Assembly: GCF_036417355.1 (NCBI RefSeq)
Contig: NZ_CP143889.1
Span: 2,232,001 to 2,296,000 of the forward strand
Source: Akkermansia sp. RCC_12PD
Lineage (GTDB): Bacteria > Verrucomicrobiota > Verrucomicrobiia > Verrucomicrobiales > Akkermansiaceae
DNA length: 64,000 nucleotides
Direction of reading: 5' to 3'
Shown: positions 17,467-32,350 of the stretch, piece by piece
Layout of the letters: each line of letters opens with the position of its first letter
Position numbering within the stretch: position 1 is the first letter of the stretch
Notes under the pieces: generated by a model
Databases searched by the model: none
Told to the model about the DNA's origin: nothing
The model's input: only the letters and a program-made list of their open reading frames with translations
Position numbers and translations under genes: made by a program

Positions 17467-20400
17467 TGACAATTTCCACCATGTTTATTGATTTCTTTTC
17501 GATAAAAGTGACATTTGCATTTTTTAAACCAAGATTTTAAAAATAGATCAGAATGCGTTTTCGTATATTCCTTTGCTTGTTGTCTTCGAATATCCACATC
17601 ATCAGCTCTATCTCCTGGTTCTACTCTTGAAAATGGATTAATGATTCTCCAGAATCCTCCGTGTCCCCCCTTGAATCCCATAGAACCGAAGGAGACAGGA
17701 AACATTTGAGGATCATCTGGAGATCCTTGAATTTTTCCTACAACAGATTTTTTATTTTCATCTAATTCTACTTTATGTGCATAATAATCCTGCCACATAT
17801 GGTTTAAATGTCCAAGAATTTCTAAGGCTTCTTTACACTCATCAGAAGATACTTTTTCCTTGGAAATTTTTTTGTCGAATTTCTTGGATTCTGCAAGAAG
17901 CATTGCGATATAATTATCTCTAGCTTCTTGATGTGTTTCTTTAGAGTCCAATCCTGTACAGTAATGATAAGCTTGGGTTTTTCCCATTTCTCCAGAATCC
18001 GTATCGACATTTGCTTCAACAATGACCTCCAATAATTTTTCTTTGATCGTGAGTGAAATTTCTTTTTCTTTGACAGTAAGGATAAATTTATATGTAGAAA
18101 GAGGGCGTCTTGTCAATCTCCTGTGCCGCCTAGAAAGCCATAACCCTTGATAATCATTGTAAACATAAGGAGAGTTGGAAACAAAACCATATAAATTTTC
18201 CCCTCCGTTTTCAGCAATGGGATCACGGCTGATCCACCTGCCGTCCAGGGGATTGAGATGACGGTAATTGTAATAGACAAGTCCCAGTTCATCGTCCATG
18301 AACTCGCAGGAAAATCTGAACCTGTTGTCCTGAGCCATGTCTCCCTGTGCCGTGATGAGGGCACCAAAGGGGGCATACTCATAGCGGGCCCTTCGTGTCT
18401 GCCGGTCATCAAAAATGGAGGTGACATTCTTCAATGCGTCATGGGTGAAGAAGAGATGCTCTCCATCTGCCATTCCGTTTTCCTTCCAGCATGTCATCAT
18501 CAGAATGCGCGTGGCTGCCGCTTCCGCCGGATTCCACAGATAGCTTTTTTCCAGCACGGGCATGGGATGCATCATGTTTAGCTCGGCAACTTGCAGATAA
18601 CCTCGATACAGATAATGAGCATGGCTCGTAATGGCTCCGCTGACAGCAACTTTTTTCTCAAAGCGACGTCCTTGATAGTCGTAGCCGCAGGTGACGGTGA
18701 TCCGGCCATCTTCACTGGTGAAGGAGACGGGGCGGTTGTTGGCATCATAGGAAACTTCCCAAATGCCCGTTGAGGTCTTAATCGTGGTCTGGTTGCCGTC
18801 TGGGTCGAAGGAGGGTGTGAACAGTTCTGTCTCCCCAGTCACGTCCGTGTATTGGTTGAGTTGGTTGGCCTCGTAGGATACCTCTTCCTCCAGCTCCCGG
18901 GCGGACTTGCGGTTGCCGATATTGTCGTACTGATAACTAAAGCTCCCATCCTGACCGATCCGGTCTTCTACCAGTTCACTGCGGTTGTTGTAGGTGAAGT
19001 CCCTGGTGGTCGCCGGAGTGGCAGCCTCCCATGAATCCTTCCGTTGGACAGGACGCATCAAGTGGTCGTATTCATACTTGTGGGCGGCAACTGTTTGCCC
19101 ATTCTGAGTCTTCTCATAACCGATGGAGGCCAGGAGGTTGAGCTTGGGATGGTAGGTGTTGCTGCGGACCATGCCGTTGGGATAGGACAATTGGTTGAGG
19201 AAGCCGCTGGTTTCATCATATTCCCAAGTAAAGGGAGATGCCAAACCTTCCAGATTCATCCCGATCATGGCACCTTGATGGCCATAGTCAAGATGGGAGT
19301 GCTGAATGGTGCGTGATCCAAGCATCAGCCTGTATCCGGCGGGGCGTCCGAAGGCATCGTAGTCTTTCTGGATGCTGCTTTCCACCTGTCCAAAAGAAGT
19401 GTCCTGAATCATTTTGCCGTAAGCGTCATAGGAAAGTTCTCTGGTTCCTGAGGCATCGCAAACAGAGATCATCTGCCCGAGGTGGTTGTAGGCATAGAAC
19501 CAGGGCTGGGTATCATCACTATGGGAAACGGAGACTAATTCTCCGGTGGCCGGAGCATACTGATAAGTTGTCACAATACCCCTGGCCCTGGTGAGTGTTT
19601 CCAGGCGGTTGAGCTTGTCATAGGTTTTAACGGTACAGGAGCCGTCGGCATAGGTCTTCTTGAGTTCAAGCCCCGTAGTCGCATCGTAGAGCCATGTAGT
19701 GGTGTCTCCGTCGGTGCGACCGGAAGGATCGACCGTGATGTCCCCTTCGTTCGCTCGGAAAGTAGTCAGAGCAATTATTCGATCAGCTTCGTCGTAGGAG
19801 AAACAGGCCGGCTGGATGGCGGTACCGTACTCGGCTGCCTTTCTTCCTCGAATGTCGTAGGAATAGCAGATGGTTCCTCCCATGGCATCAGTAACGCAAG
19901 AAGGGGAATCACAGTAGGTACTGTAGGCAATGGAGGTCATGTTGCCTTCGGCATCCATTGTCTTAACAGTACGCCCGGCTAGGTCGGACTCTGTTGTAGT
20001 AACATTGCCGCGGCCGTCCGTCTGCTTCAGAATCATGCCTGTAGAGGTATAAGAGCGTTCCTGTGAGGAATGAATGCCTGCATGGTCAGTCTGGCTGACG
20101 GTAAACCCGTCGATAACGAGAACTTCAGCCACAATATCCGAAGTTGGAACACGGCTGAACCGGGTGCGCCTAGCAGGAGTAGTGTATTCCGTCCACTGAA
20201 CGCTTTGCTGCCCATAGACGTCAATGGAAAGTATTTTACCTTCTGGCACAGGGTTCAGTTGTGAGATCAGGGATTCTCTAATCTGTGTGAGGGGTAGTCC
20301 TTCGGCATTATAGGTTGTGGAGGTTTGTATCTTGTAAATGCCGTCTTCCCGAGTTTGGTAGCACGAGGAGCTTTCCGCAATTCTATTTTTTGTAGCGTCA

Positions 20401-23003
20401 TCCGGATGGAGTTCATCCAAAAGAACGGTTTGCCTTAGGATATTGCTGAATTCATCGTAAACAGTTACTATGGGAGCCATGTTTTCATTCTGGAAATGCA
20501 CAAGCTGGCCTTTTCCATTGTAGAAGTTTCTGGTCATGATAAATTTCCCTTGGGTATTGGGCTGTTCCTGGCGGATAATTTGACCGAATCCATTTTGAAG
20601 AGTTCGGGAGAGGACAATTCCATGGGACAGGGTGGTGGTGAGGATGCCTTCTTTCGTCAACTCAACCTGGGTTTCCATTTCCCGTTGTCCCGTTCCTCCT
20701 GCCCAAAGGATAGCGCCATCATAGTACCTTTTTGTCACCAGAGTGGCACCGGAAGGCAGTACTTCCGTTATGGCAAGCTGATTCTGACTATACTCGGTCC
20801 GGGTGATGCGCCCAAGAACGTCCGTTGTGGAAATAGTTCTTCCCAAGTCGTCGTACTCCGTGCTTTCAACTGTCGTCATGGCGCCGACATCGTGCCGTGT
20901 CGAAAGAATGCGTCCCGTAGCATCCCGCATGTAAGAGGTAATCGTTTCAGGCGTGGTTTCCGTACCTGAACGTATGGTTTCCACCAGCTGCCTGGCAGAG
21001 TTGTAGCCATAGGTGGTCACGATACCATCTTCGTCGGTTTCCTTTAACGGGCCACAGCACATCCATTCCGTTGTGCTGGTCCTGCCGTTGCCCCTGGTGG
21101 TCTTGATCAATTTGAGTTCGGCATCGTATTCGTAGTCTTCAGAAGAAATTAGAGACCAGTCTTCACCTGTGTGGACGTACTGCTCTTTTCTCGTGGTCGT
21201 GCCATTTTCAGCGATGTATTGCACGGTTCTGGTACTTTGACCGGGAACAATGCTTCCGTTTGCCTGAACAGTTTCCGTCACCTTGTGAACACCCCCATGG
21301 TCTGTGGTGGCTTCATAGAAATAAATCGTTTGCACTCCATCAATGCCCTGATTCATCTTCTTCCTGCCTCGGGCATAGGGATACTCCGCCATTTCCCCGT
21401 AGGTCTCCGAGATGCTTGTGCAAACCTGGTCGGAACCTAGGGCGGTTTCCGTCACCTCCGTTCGGCTGACTTGCGGAGTATCCACATACGCATATGTTTT
21501 TGTTCTCAAAATAGTTTCCGTGCCGTCCGGAGTGATAATCACTTCTTTTTCCATTGTCGGCCTGAAATCATTGAAGCAAAGGTCGGCGTATTCAGTACGC
21601 ATCCCTTTCTCCCCTCCTCCTGCCCACGGCGTAGCTTGCAAAACTACCCGGCCCTGGTCGTCATACTCGTAGCGCGTGTAGCCTCCGTCGGGCTTGATTT
21701 CCAAAGACATGCGGAACTGGTCGTTGTACGTGTAGAGGGTGGTCTGCTCATTGGAAGTATTGTAGCCTTCCGTGCTGCTGATGGTCAGCCAGCCGCCGTC
21801 GGTATACTTCTTCACTGTACGCGTACTGCGGGAAGGCCGGGAATCATTGATGCCCCTGACCGTTTCAATCCGCTCCCACTTGGCGCCGGGCAGGGCGTTG
21901 CGTTCAATCGTGCGCACGATGCGTTCATCTCCTTCTCCCTTGATGATGCTTATTTTGTTTCCTTCCTCGCGGCGTTCGATAACCCGCGGTTCCTGCCCGG
22001 CCCGTTGATTGGTGATGTAAGTCACTTTTACGCCATCCTCCATGGAAGTTCTATAAACGGCCGTCTTGTAGGGCTCTCCGGTAACCACAAATTCCCCATC
22101 ATGGGATGCAGAGACATTCCCGGGAGCGTACCACTCCAGGGCAAGGCTGTTGTTTCCGGGAATGCTGCGCATCAGCCCCTGAGCCCGGGAATAGACGCTG
22201 TTGAGAGAGCCGTCCGGGTTGTAGGCCACTTGGACCTTGCGGGCATACTCCTCGGCGGTCATGACGTGTCCCGAAGAACTGGTGACCGAGACGACCTCTC
22301 CGGTAGAGGAAGAGAAGCGCAGGATCATGCCGGAAGGAAGCGTCATATCCATGTAGGCTGGGGTATCCTGGGTATTGGGAGTGAGATCTTCGTTGAGCAG
22401 CCGTATCCGATAGCTCAGTTTCCTGGAGCTGCCGACGGGAGAAGCGTCGGAGCTTCCCGTTTCCGCCTTGAAATAAATGTGACTGCCTGAGGGGCGCCTG
22501 ACGGTGACTCGTCTTTCCTCTTGAGAGAAGGAGGCGCTCCATGCCATGGGGTGGTTGTAGCGCATGGAAGGCCCGCTGTTGGAGCTGGGGGTAAGGGGAG
22601 TGGAAGAACGGGCCATCCTCATGAATCTGGCAGGAGGAGGAGGCGGAGGGCCTCCTGCAGAGGGGGGATTGACACAGGCATTTCCCTGGCAGTCCTGTTC
22701 ATCGTCGGGGTCGCCCGGAGTGGGCTGTTGCTGGACGCAGTTTTCATCGCCTTCTTCGTCGCACGCATCGCATGGGCATGGGCATGGACATGGTTCTTCC
22801 TCAGTGAGCGGTCCGCTGGAGGAAGAAGACAAAGAACTGGAGCTGGAACTGGAACTGGAACTGGAACTGCTTGACTTGGGATCAAACCCAAAATCATCCC
22901 CACCCCCTTCCGAAGAGCTGCTGGAGGTGGTCTCCTCTTCCTCGTCCCGATAAAGATTGACCAAGGTGATGACTTCCTCCCCTTCCTTGTCCGGAGGAGC
23001 CAC
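17463..23003 (-). CDS. RHS-1: N-terminally truncated RHS protein with phospholipase-like C-terminal tip
   Basis: 1846 residues are open, but the first usable codon is an internal GTG; residues matching the first ~150 of RHS-2 are missing and the sequence upstream is a fragment of an outer-membrane-factor gene. It keeps a short Ser tract (22834-22869), the CPCPCPCDACDEE cluster, many YD repeats, and an RHS core (DELGLVYYNYRHLNPLDGRW, RDPIAENGGENLYGFVSNSP). The tip, about 225 residues after NDYQGL, contains ILGHLNHMWQDYYAHK near residue 1732. That recalls the H-x-x-x-D-x-x-x-H signature of zinc-dependent phospholipase C / P1-nuclease-fold proteins. Probably a silent or weakly expressed copy. 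Confidence 0.8.
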   Translation of the reverse strand: MAPPDKEGEEVITLVNLYRDEEEETTSSSSSEGGGDDFGFDPKSSSSSSSSSSSSSSLSSSSSGPLTEEEPCPCPCPCDACDEEGDENCVQQQPTPGDPDDEQDCQGNACVNPPSAGGPPPPPPARFMRMARSSTPLTPSSNSGPSMRYNHPMAWSASFSQEERRVTVRRPSGSHIYFKAETGSSDASPVGSSRKLSYRIRLLNEDLTPNTQDTPAYMDMTLPSGMILRFSSSTGEVVSVTSSSGHVMTAEEYARKVQVAYNPDGSLNSVYSRAQGLMRSIPGNNSLALEWYAPGNVSASHDGEFVVTGEPYKTAVYRTSMEDGVKVTYITNQRAGQEPRVIERREEGNKISIIKGEGDERIVRTIERNALPGAKWERIETVRGINDSRPSRSTRTVKKYTDGGWLTISSTEGYNTSNEQTTLYTYNDQFRMSLEIKPDGGYTRYEYDDQGRVVLQATPWAGGGEKGMRTEYADLCFNDFRPTMEKEVIITPDGTETILRTKTYAYVDTPQVSRTEVTETALGSDQVCTSISETYGEMAEYPYARGRKKMNQGIDGVQTIYFYEATTDHGGVHKVTETVQANGSIVPGQSTRTVQYIAENGTTTRKEQYVHTGEDWSLISSEDYEYDAELKLIKTTRGNGRTSTTEWMCCGPLKETDEDGIVTTYGYNSARQLVETIRSGTETTPETITSYMRDATGRILSTRHDVGAMTTVESTEYDDLGRTISTTDVLGRITRTEYSQNQLAITEVLPSGATLVTKRYYDGAILWAGGTGQREMETQVELTKEGILTTTLSHGIVLSRTLQNGFGQIIRQEQPNTQGKFIMTRNFYNGKGQLVHFQNENMAPIVTVYDEFSNILRQTVLLDELHPDDATKNRIAESSSCYQTREDGIYKIQTSTTYNAEGLPLTQIRESLISQLNPVPEGKILSIDVYGQQSVQWTEYTTPARRTRFSRVPTSDIVAEVLVIDGFTVSQTDHAGIHSSQERSYTSTGMILKQTDGRGNVTTTESDLAGRTVKTMDAEGNMTSIAYSTYCDSPSCVTDAMGGTICYSYDIRGRKAAEYGTAIQPACFSYDEADRIIALTTFRANEGDITVDPSGRTDGDTTTWLYDATTGLELKKTYADGSCTVKTYDKLNRLETLTRARGIVTTYQYAPATGELVSVSHSDDTQPWFYAYNHLGQMISVCDASGTRELSYDAYGKMIQDTSFGQVESSIQKDYDAFGRPAGYRLMLGSRTIQHSHLDYGHQGAMIGMNLEGLASPFTWEYDETSGFLNQLSYPNGMVRSNTYHPKLNLLASIGYEKTQNGQTVAAHKYEYDHLMRPVQRKDSWEAATPATTRDFTYNNRSELVEDRIGQDGSFSYQYDNIGNRKSARELEEEVSYEANQLNQYTDVTGETELFTPSFDPDGNQTTIKTSTGIWEVSYDANNRPVSFTSEDGRITVTCGYDYQGRRFEKKVAVSGAITSHAHYLYRGYLQVAELNMMHPMPVLEKSYLWNPAEAAATRILMMTCWKENGMADGEHLFFTHDALKNVTSIFDDRQTRRARYEYAPFGALITAQGDMAQDNRFRFSCEFMDDELGLVYYNYRHLNPLDGRWISRDPIAENGGENLYGFVSNSPYVYNDYQGLWLSRRHRRLTRRPLSTYKFILTVKEKEISLTIKEKLLEVIVEANVDTDSGEMGKTQAYHYCTGLDSKETHQEARDNYIAMLLAESKKFDKKISKEKVSSDECKEALEILGHLNHMWQDYYAHKVELDENKKSVVGKIQGSPDDPQMFPVSFGSMGFKGGHGGFWRIINPFSRVEPGDRADDVDIRRQQAKEYTKTHSDLFLKSWFKKCKCHFYRKEINKHGGNCQ

Positions 23004-23027
23004 ACTGGGATTGAGGTAGGAATTGAT

Positions 23028-23478
23028 GTCAGGCTGAAGCGTGGGTATAAGTCTGCCACGGCGATGCCTACGTTGGCCACGGCTGTGTGCAGATCCGCTT
23101 CCGCCGCGATGACGTCGGGCCTGCGGCGCAGCAGTTCCGAAGGCAGACCCACCGGAACCACAGGCGTTTTCTCAAACACGGCCGCCTTCGGCATAGTCAG
23201 TTCCATGCGTGAGTTGTAAGTGCCGAGCAAGACGGAAAGCTGGTTTTTTGCAGAGGCCACCTGGGCAATCAGGGCGGGGATGTGGCTTTCCGTGGCGGCG
23301 ACGCTGGAGGTAGCCTGTTCCACGTCCAGTTGGGGAGCAAATCCGGCTGTGTGGCGCTTTTCCGCAATGGTGAGGGTGCGGCGCTGGATTTCCAATTGTT
23401 CCCGGGCGATGCGGAGCTGTTCGCAGGCGGTGATCCAGTTGAAATAGGCCGTGGCCACGTCCGCCAGCAGGGAGGTGT
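23028..23478 (-). pseudogene. internal fragment of an outer-membrane factor gene fused to RHS-1
   Basis: Encodes ATAYFNWITACEQLRIAREQ through VAVADLYPRFSLT, about 96% like the middle of the intact gene at 30955-32328. It lacks the lipoprotein N-terminus and the C-terminal domain. At 23028 it joins RHS-1 where both parents share a short T-C-A/G-G-G-C-like stretch. At 23478 it ends abruptly, the shared CAGCAGGGAGGTG being followed by unrelated AT-rich sequence. The tolC frame reads on into RHS-1 out of phase. Confidence 0.85.
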
Positions 23479-23586
23479 GTCAACTACTGCTATCTGCACT
23501 TGGATTCCTGTTATTCCGTTTCCAGTTCAATATCCAGTTTTGATAATTTGGAAAACAATTCCAGATTCAACTCAAGAATGACTTTT

Positions 23587-23898
23587 TTATTTTTTGTTAC
23601 TTACAACTAATTTATTGTCAATAATTTTCCATTCGTATACAAGATTCTCGATCCTTGGTAAACGCAGTATTTCCACAAGAGAGAATTCTTGATCCCCCTT
23701 TTTTTTGAATCCAAAAATACAAGAATGGAAATATCTTCCGTGCGTACTTTTTTCTATATTTGACATGCACCAGAGATTGGTGCCGCGGACTTGTGAAATT
23801 ACAGGGTTGGGTGTCCATATTTCCGGCTGTGGATCTGATGCCCCGGCAGGGCTGATCCAGCATAAAACATATAACATTATTTTCAGTTTTCCGTACAT
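23587..23898 (-). CDS. small predicted secreted protein, possible orphan immunity protein
   Basis: 103 residues from ATG 23898. Signal peptide-like start (MYGKLKIMLYVLCWISPAGA, cleavage before SDPQP) and a mature part of ~80 residues with a basic end. No domain recognised. It sits between the RHS-2 gene set and the RHS-1 fusion, AT-rich like other tip-associated genes. A short reading frame ending 14 bases upstream of its start (EEGPQGSGATELAE then TAG) may be the last piece of a lost toxin tip, which would make this its stranded immunity gene. The function is inferred from position only. Confidence 0.5.
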   Translation of the reverse strand: MYGKLKIMLYVLCWISPAGASDPQPEIWTPNPVISQVRGTNLWCMSNIEKSTHGRYFHSCIFGFKKKGDQEFSLVEILRLPRIENLVYEWKIIDNKLVVSNKK

Positions 23899-24224
23899 AT
23901 TGCTCTATATCCTATTCTGCTAATTCTGTTGCTCCTGAACCTTGAGGTCCTTCTTCTTTTACCCTGAATCTGAAAAAACGGAATAGGTTAATGTACATGG
24001 GGATCTGCATACTGGCTCACCAAACTATTTTCTTAAATTTTTATCATGCGTTGGATAGTATTTTCCCAATGCCCATCAACCTTAGTTTGTAAAGAGTGAT
24101 GTATAATTTATTTAACGAGAGTTTTTCCAAACTGACAGTTCATATAACAGTAACTGCGGACATAAGTCTCTCCTGCTTCTGCAGGCTGTCGTTTTTATTA
24201 ATCACATGATTATATAAATAATAA
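23899..24224. other. AT-rich intergenic stretch with possible toxin-tip debris
   Basis: No complete gene. On the minus strand short open pieces (for example VDGHWENTIQRMIKI and PMYINLFRFFRFRVKEEGPQ) could be remnants of an RHS C-terminal tip, but stops interrupt all frames and no homology is certain. A small hairpin (CCTGC-TTCT-GCAGG, 24171-24184) is present without a T run. Confidence 0.3.
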
Positions 24225-24584
24225 CTAATTGATAAATTTAATTTTAGTCACAATAGCCTCCTTGACATCACTGTTCTTCCATTTACGCTGAGAGGAAAAA
24301 AGAGATTTTTCATATTTTAACGATATTTCAATTTTTTGATATCCGGGAATTGTCTTTTCGATATTAAAACGTAGTTTTTTCAATTTTCCTGGTGGTTCAT
24401 CAATAAACTGGGCATCACGTAAATCAAGTCCTAGGCCGGCTAACGTCTCTTTCACGCTCTGTCCTGTAGGAAAATACCCATGCATACAGATCTTGGAACT
24501 ATTTTCACTGATTATATTTAAAGAACTCTGTTTGCAACTAGAAAAAAGAGCAACCGATAAAAAAAGGATTGATAACCTACTCAT
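24225..24584 (-). CDS. predicted lipoprotein, candidate immunity protein for RHS-2
   Basis: 119 residues from ATG 24584, 7 bases after the RHS-2 stop. The N-terminus MSRLSILFLSVALFSSCKQS is a lipoprotein signal with lipobox FSSC, so the protein should be anchored in a membrane facing the periplasm. The mature part has no recognised domain (GLGLDLRDAQFIDEPPGKLK, QKIEISLKYEKSLF). A longer in-frame start inside the RHS-2 tip is possible but would hide the lipobox. Immediate position after a toxin tip supports an immunity role; the periplasmic location would imply the toxin acts there or passes through. Confidence 0.6.
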   Translation of the reverse strand: MSRLSILFLSVALFSSCKQSSLNIISENSSKICMHGYFPTGQSVKETLAGLGLDLRDAQFIDEPPGKLKKLRFNIEKTIPGYQKIEISLKYEKSLFSSQRKWKNSDVKEAIVTKIKFIN

Positions 24585-24591
24585 AAACAAA

Positions 24592-30666
<6,075 letters not shown>

Positions 30667-30776
30667 TAGACACGGTAGAACTACCGGTCGCCCAAATGAA
30701 AGACGCCTGATACGTTATTCCGGAAGAAAGAATTTTATTTCTGCACAGTGTGATACCATACATCTCTAAAAGAAAT

Positions 30777-30809
30777 CAGGTAGAAGAATCTCTTGGATTC
30801 TCCTACCTG
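30777..30809 (-). terminator. hairpin between the outer-membrane-factor gene and RHS-2
   Basis: A 14-base stem (CAGGTAGAAGAATC against GATTCTCCTACCTG, one mismatch) with a 5-base loop. On the minus strand it is followed by ATTTCTTTT, so it fits a factor-independent terminator for the efflux operon. It also separates RHS-2 into its own transcription unit. Confidence 0.7.
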
Positions 30810-30954
30810 AATCTTTGATTTAATAAATAGTATTTTAACTAATATATTAGTAATTAAATATTAATAACGATTTTACATTTTTTCTATTGCGGCAGGGTCT
30901 CTTTATTCCCGAACATACTCTTTGGACGGAAGCTGGCCGTTGAGGCGTTTCTCC

Positions 30955-32328
30955 CTACCATCCGCCGCCCAGGGCGCGGGCAAGCTGGACAATAGCTTTG
31001 CGGATATTCTGGCGCATGGTGACCAGGGATTCCTCCGAACTGAGCCAGGAGTTTTGCGCGGTAATCACGTTGAGGAACTCTGTTTCACCGCCCTGGTAGG
31101 ATTCCATGGAAATCCTGAACGCTTCCTTGTTGGCTTCGTTTTCCTTTTGCAGGTATGGCATCTGGGAGGTGTAATTGCCGTAGTCGATGAGGGCTTCCTC
31201 AACCTCGGAGACAGCGGTAATCAATGTCTTGCGGTAGGTTTCCGCCGCCTGTTCCGCCGCCGCCTGCTGGGCGCGTACGTTGGCGCGCAGGGCGCCCCCC
31301 TGGAACAGGGGCTGTACCAGGTTGCCTCCCAGAGACCACGCATTGTTGTTTTCCCGGAAGAGCTGGGCGAAGTCGTTGCCGCGGCCGGATACGGAACCCG
31401 TCAGGCTGAAGCGCGGGTATAAGTCTGCCACGGCGACGCCTACGTTGGCCACGGCTGTGTGCAGATCCGCTTCCGCGGCAATGACGTCCGGCCTGCGGCG
31501 CAACAGTTCCGAAGGCAGTCCTACCGGAACTACGGGCGTTTTCTCAAAGACGGCTGCTTTCGGCATGGTCAGTTCCATGCGTGAGTTGTAAGTGCCGAGC
31601 AGGACGGAAAGCTGGTTTTTTGCAGAGGCCACCTGGGCAATCAGGGCGGGGATGTGGCTTTCCGTGGCAGCGACGCTTGAAGTTGCCTGTTCCACGTCCA
31701 GCCGGGGAGCAAATCCGGCAGTGTGGCGTTTTTCCGCAATGGTGAGGGTGCCGCGCTGGATTTCCAGTTGTTCCCGGGCGATGCGGAGTTGTTCGCAGGC
31801 GGTGATCCAGTTGAAGTAGGCCGTAGCCACGTCTGCCAGCAGGGAGGTGCGGACAGCGCAGGCGGAAGCTTCCGTGGACATCAGGGAGGCGCGGTACGCC
31901 TCAATGGAACGCCGGTTGCCACCGAAGAGGTCCAGTTCCCAGGAGGTGGACGCTCCCAGGGTAAAATCCTGAGAGGTGGAGCTGCGGAAGCCCCGGTCCG
32001 GGGACAGACTCCAGCCGGCGCTGGCGTCTGCGGAGGGCAGAAGGGAGGCTTGCGAGATGCGGAGCCTTTCCCTGGCTTCCCGGATGCGGAGCAGGGCCAC
32101 CTTCATGTCCGGATTGTTGTTGAGGGATGTGGAGACGAGGCGGTTGAGCTGGGGATCGCCGAAAATACGCCACCAGGAACGCAGGTCTTGGTCCGTGCTG
32201 TGGGGAGGCTTGGCCGCTGCCCAGGAGGCCGGCAGGTCGTTGGCCGGGCGCTGGAAGTCCGGCCCCACCATGCAGGAAGCCAGGCAGCATGCGGTCAGGA
32301 GTGGGATGTATTTGAACATGGGTGACAT
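30955..32328 (-). CDS. outer-membrane factor lipoprotein of a tripartite efflux system (NodT/TolC-like)
   Basis: 457 residues with signal peptide and lipobox (TACCLASC), then the typical start MVGPDFQRP and SWWRIFGDPQLNRLV. Two long coiled-coil/barrel repeats are visible: LRIREARERLRISQASLLPS with TAYFNWITACEQLRIAREQL, and TAVANVGVAVADLYPRFSLT with LQKENEANKEAFRISMESYQ. It would form the trimeric outer-membrane exit duct for the MacA/MacB-like partners just upstream. ATGs at 32328 and 32319 are both possible. It ends the operon, with a terminator ~145 bases downstream. A piece of a near-identical copy is fused to RHS-1. Confidence 0.92.
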   Translation of the reverse strand: MSPMFKYIPLLTACCLASCMVGPDFQRPANDLPASWAAAKPPHSTDQDLRSWWRIFGDPQLNRLVSTSLNNNPDMKVALLRIREARERLRISQASLLPSADASAGWSLSPDRGFRSSTSQDFTLGASTSWELDLFGGNRRSIEAYRASLMSTEASACAVRTSLLADVATAYFNWITACEQLRIAREQLEIQRGTLTIAEKRHTAGFAPRLDVEQATSSVAATESHIPALIAQVASAKNQLSVLLGTYNSRMELTMPKAAVFEKTPVVPVGLPSELLRRRPDVIAAEADLHTAVANVGVAVADLYPRFSLTGSVSGRGNDFAQLFRENNNAWSLGGNLVQPLFQGGALRANVRAQQAAAEQAAETYRKTLITAVSEVEEALIDYGNYTSQMPYLQKENEANKEAFRISMESYQGGETEFLNVITAQNSWLSSEESLVTMRQNIRKAIVQLARALGGGW

Positions 32329-32350
32329 GAAAAAGGGAAGGGGTGAATGG

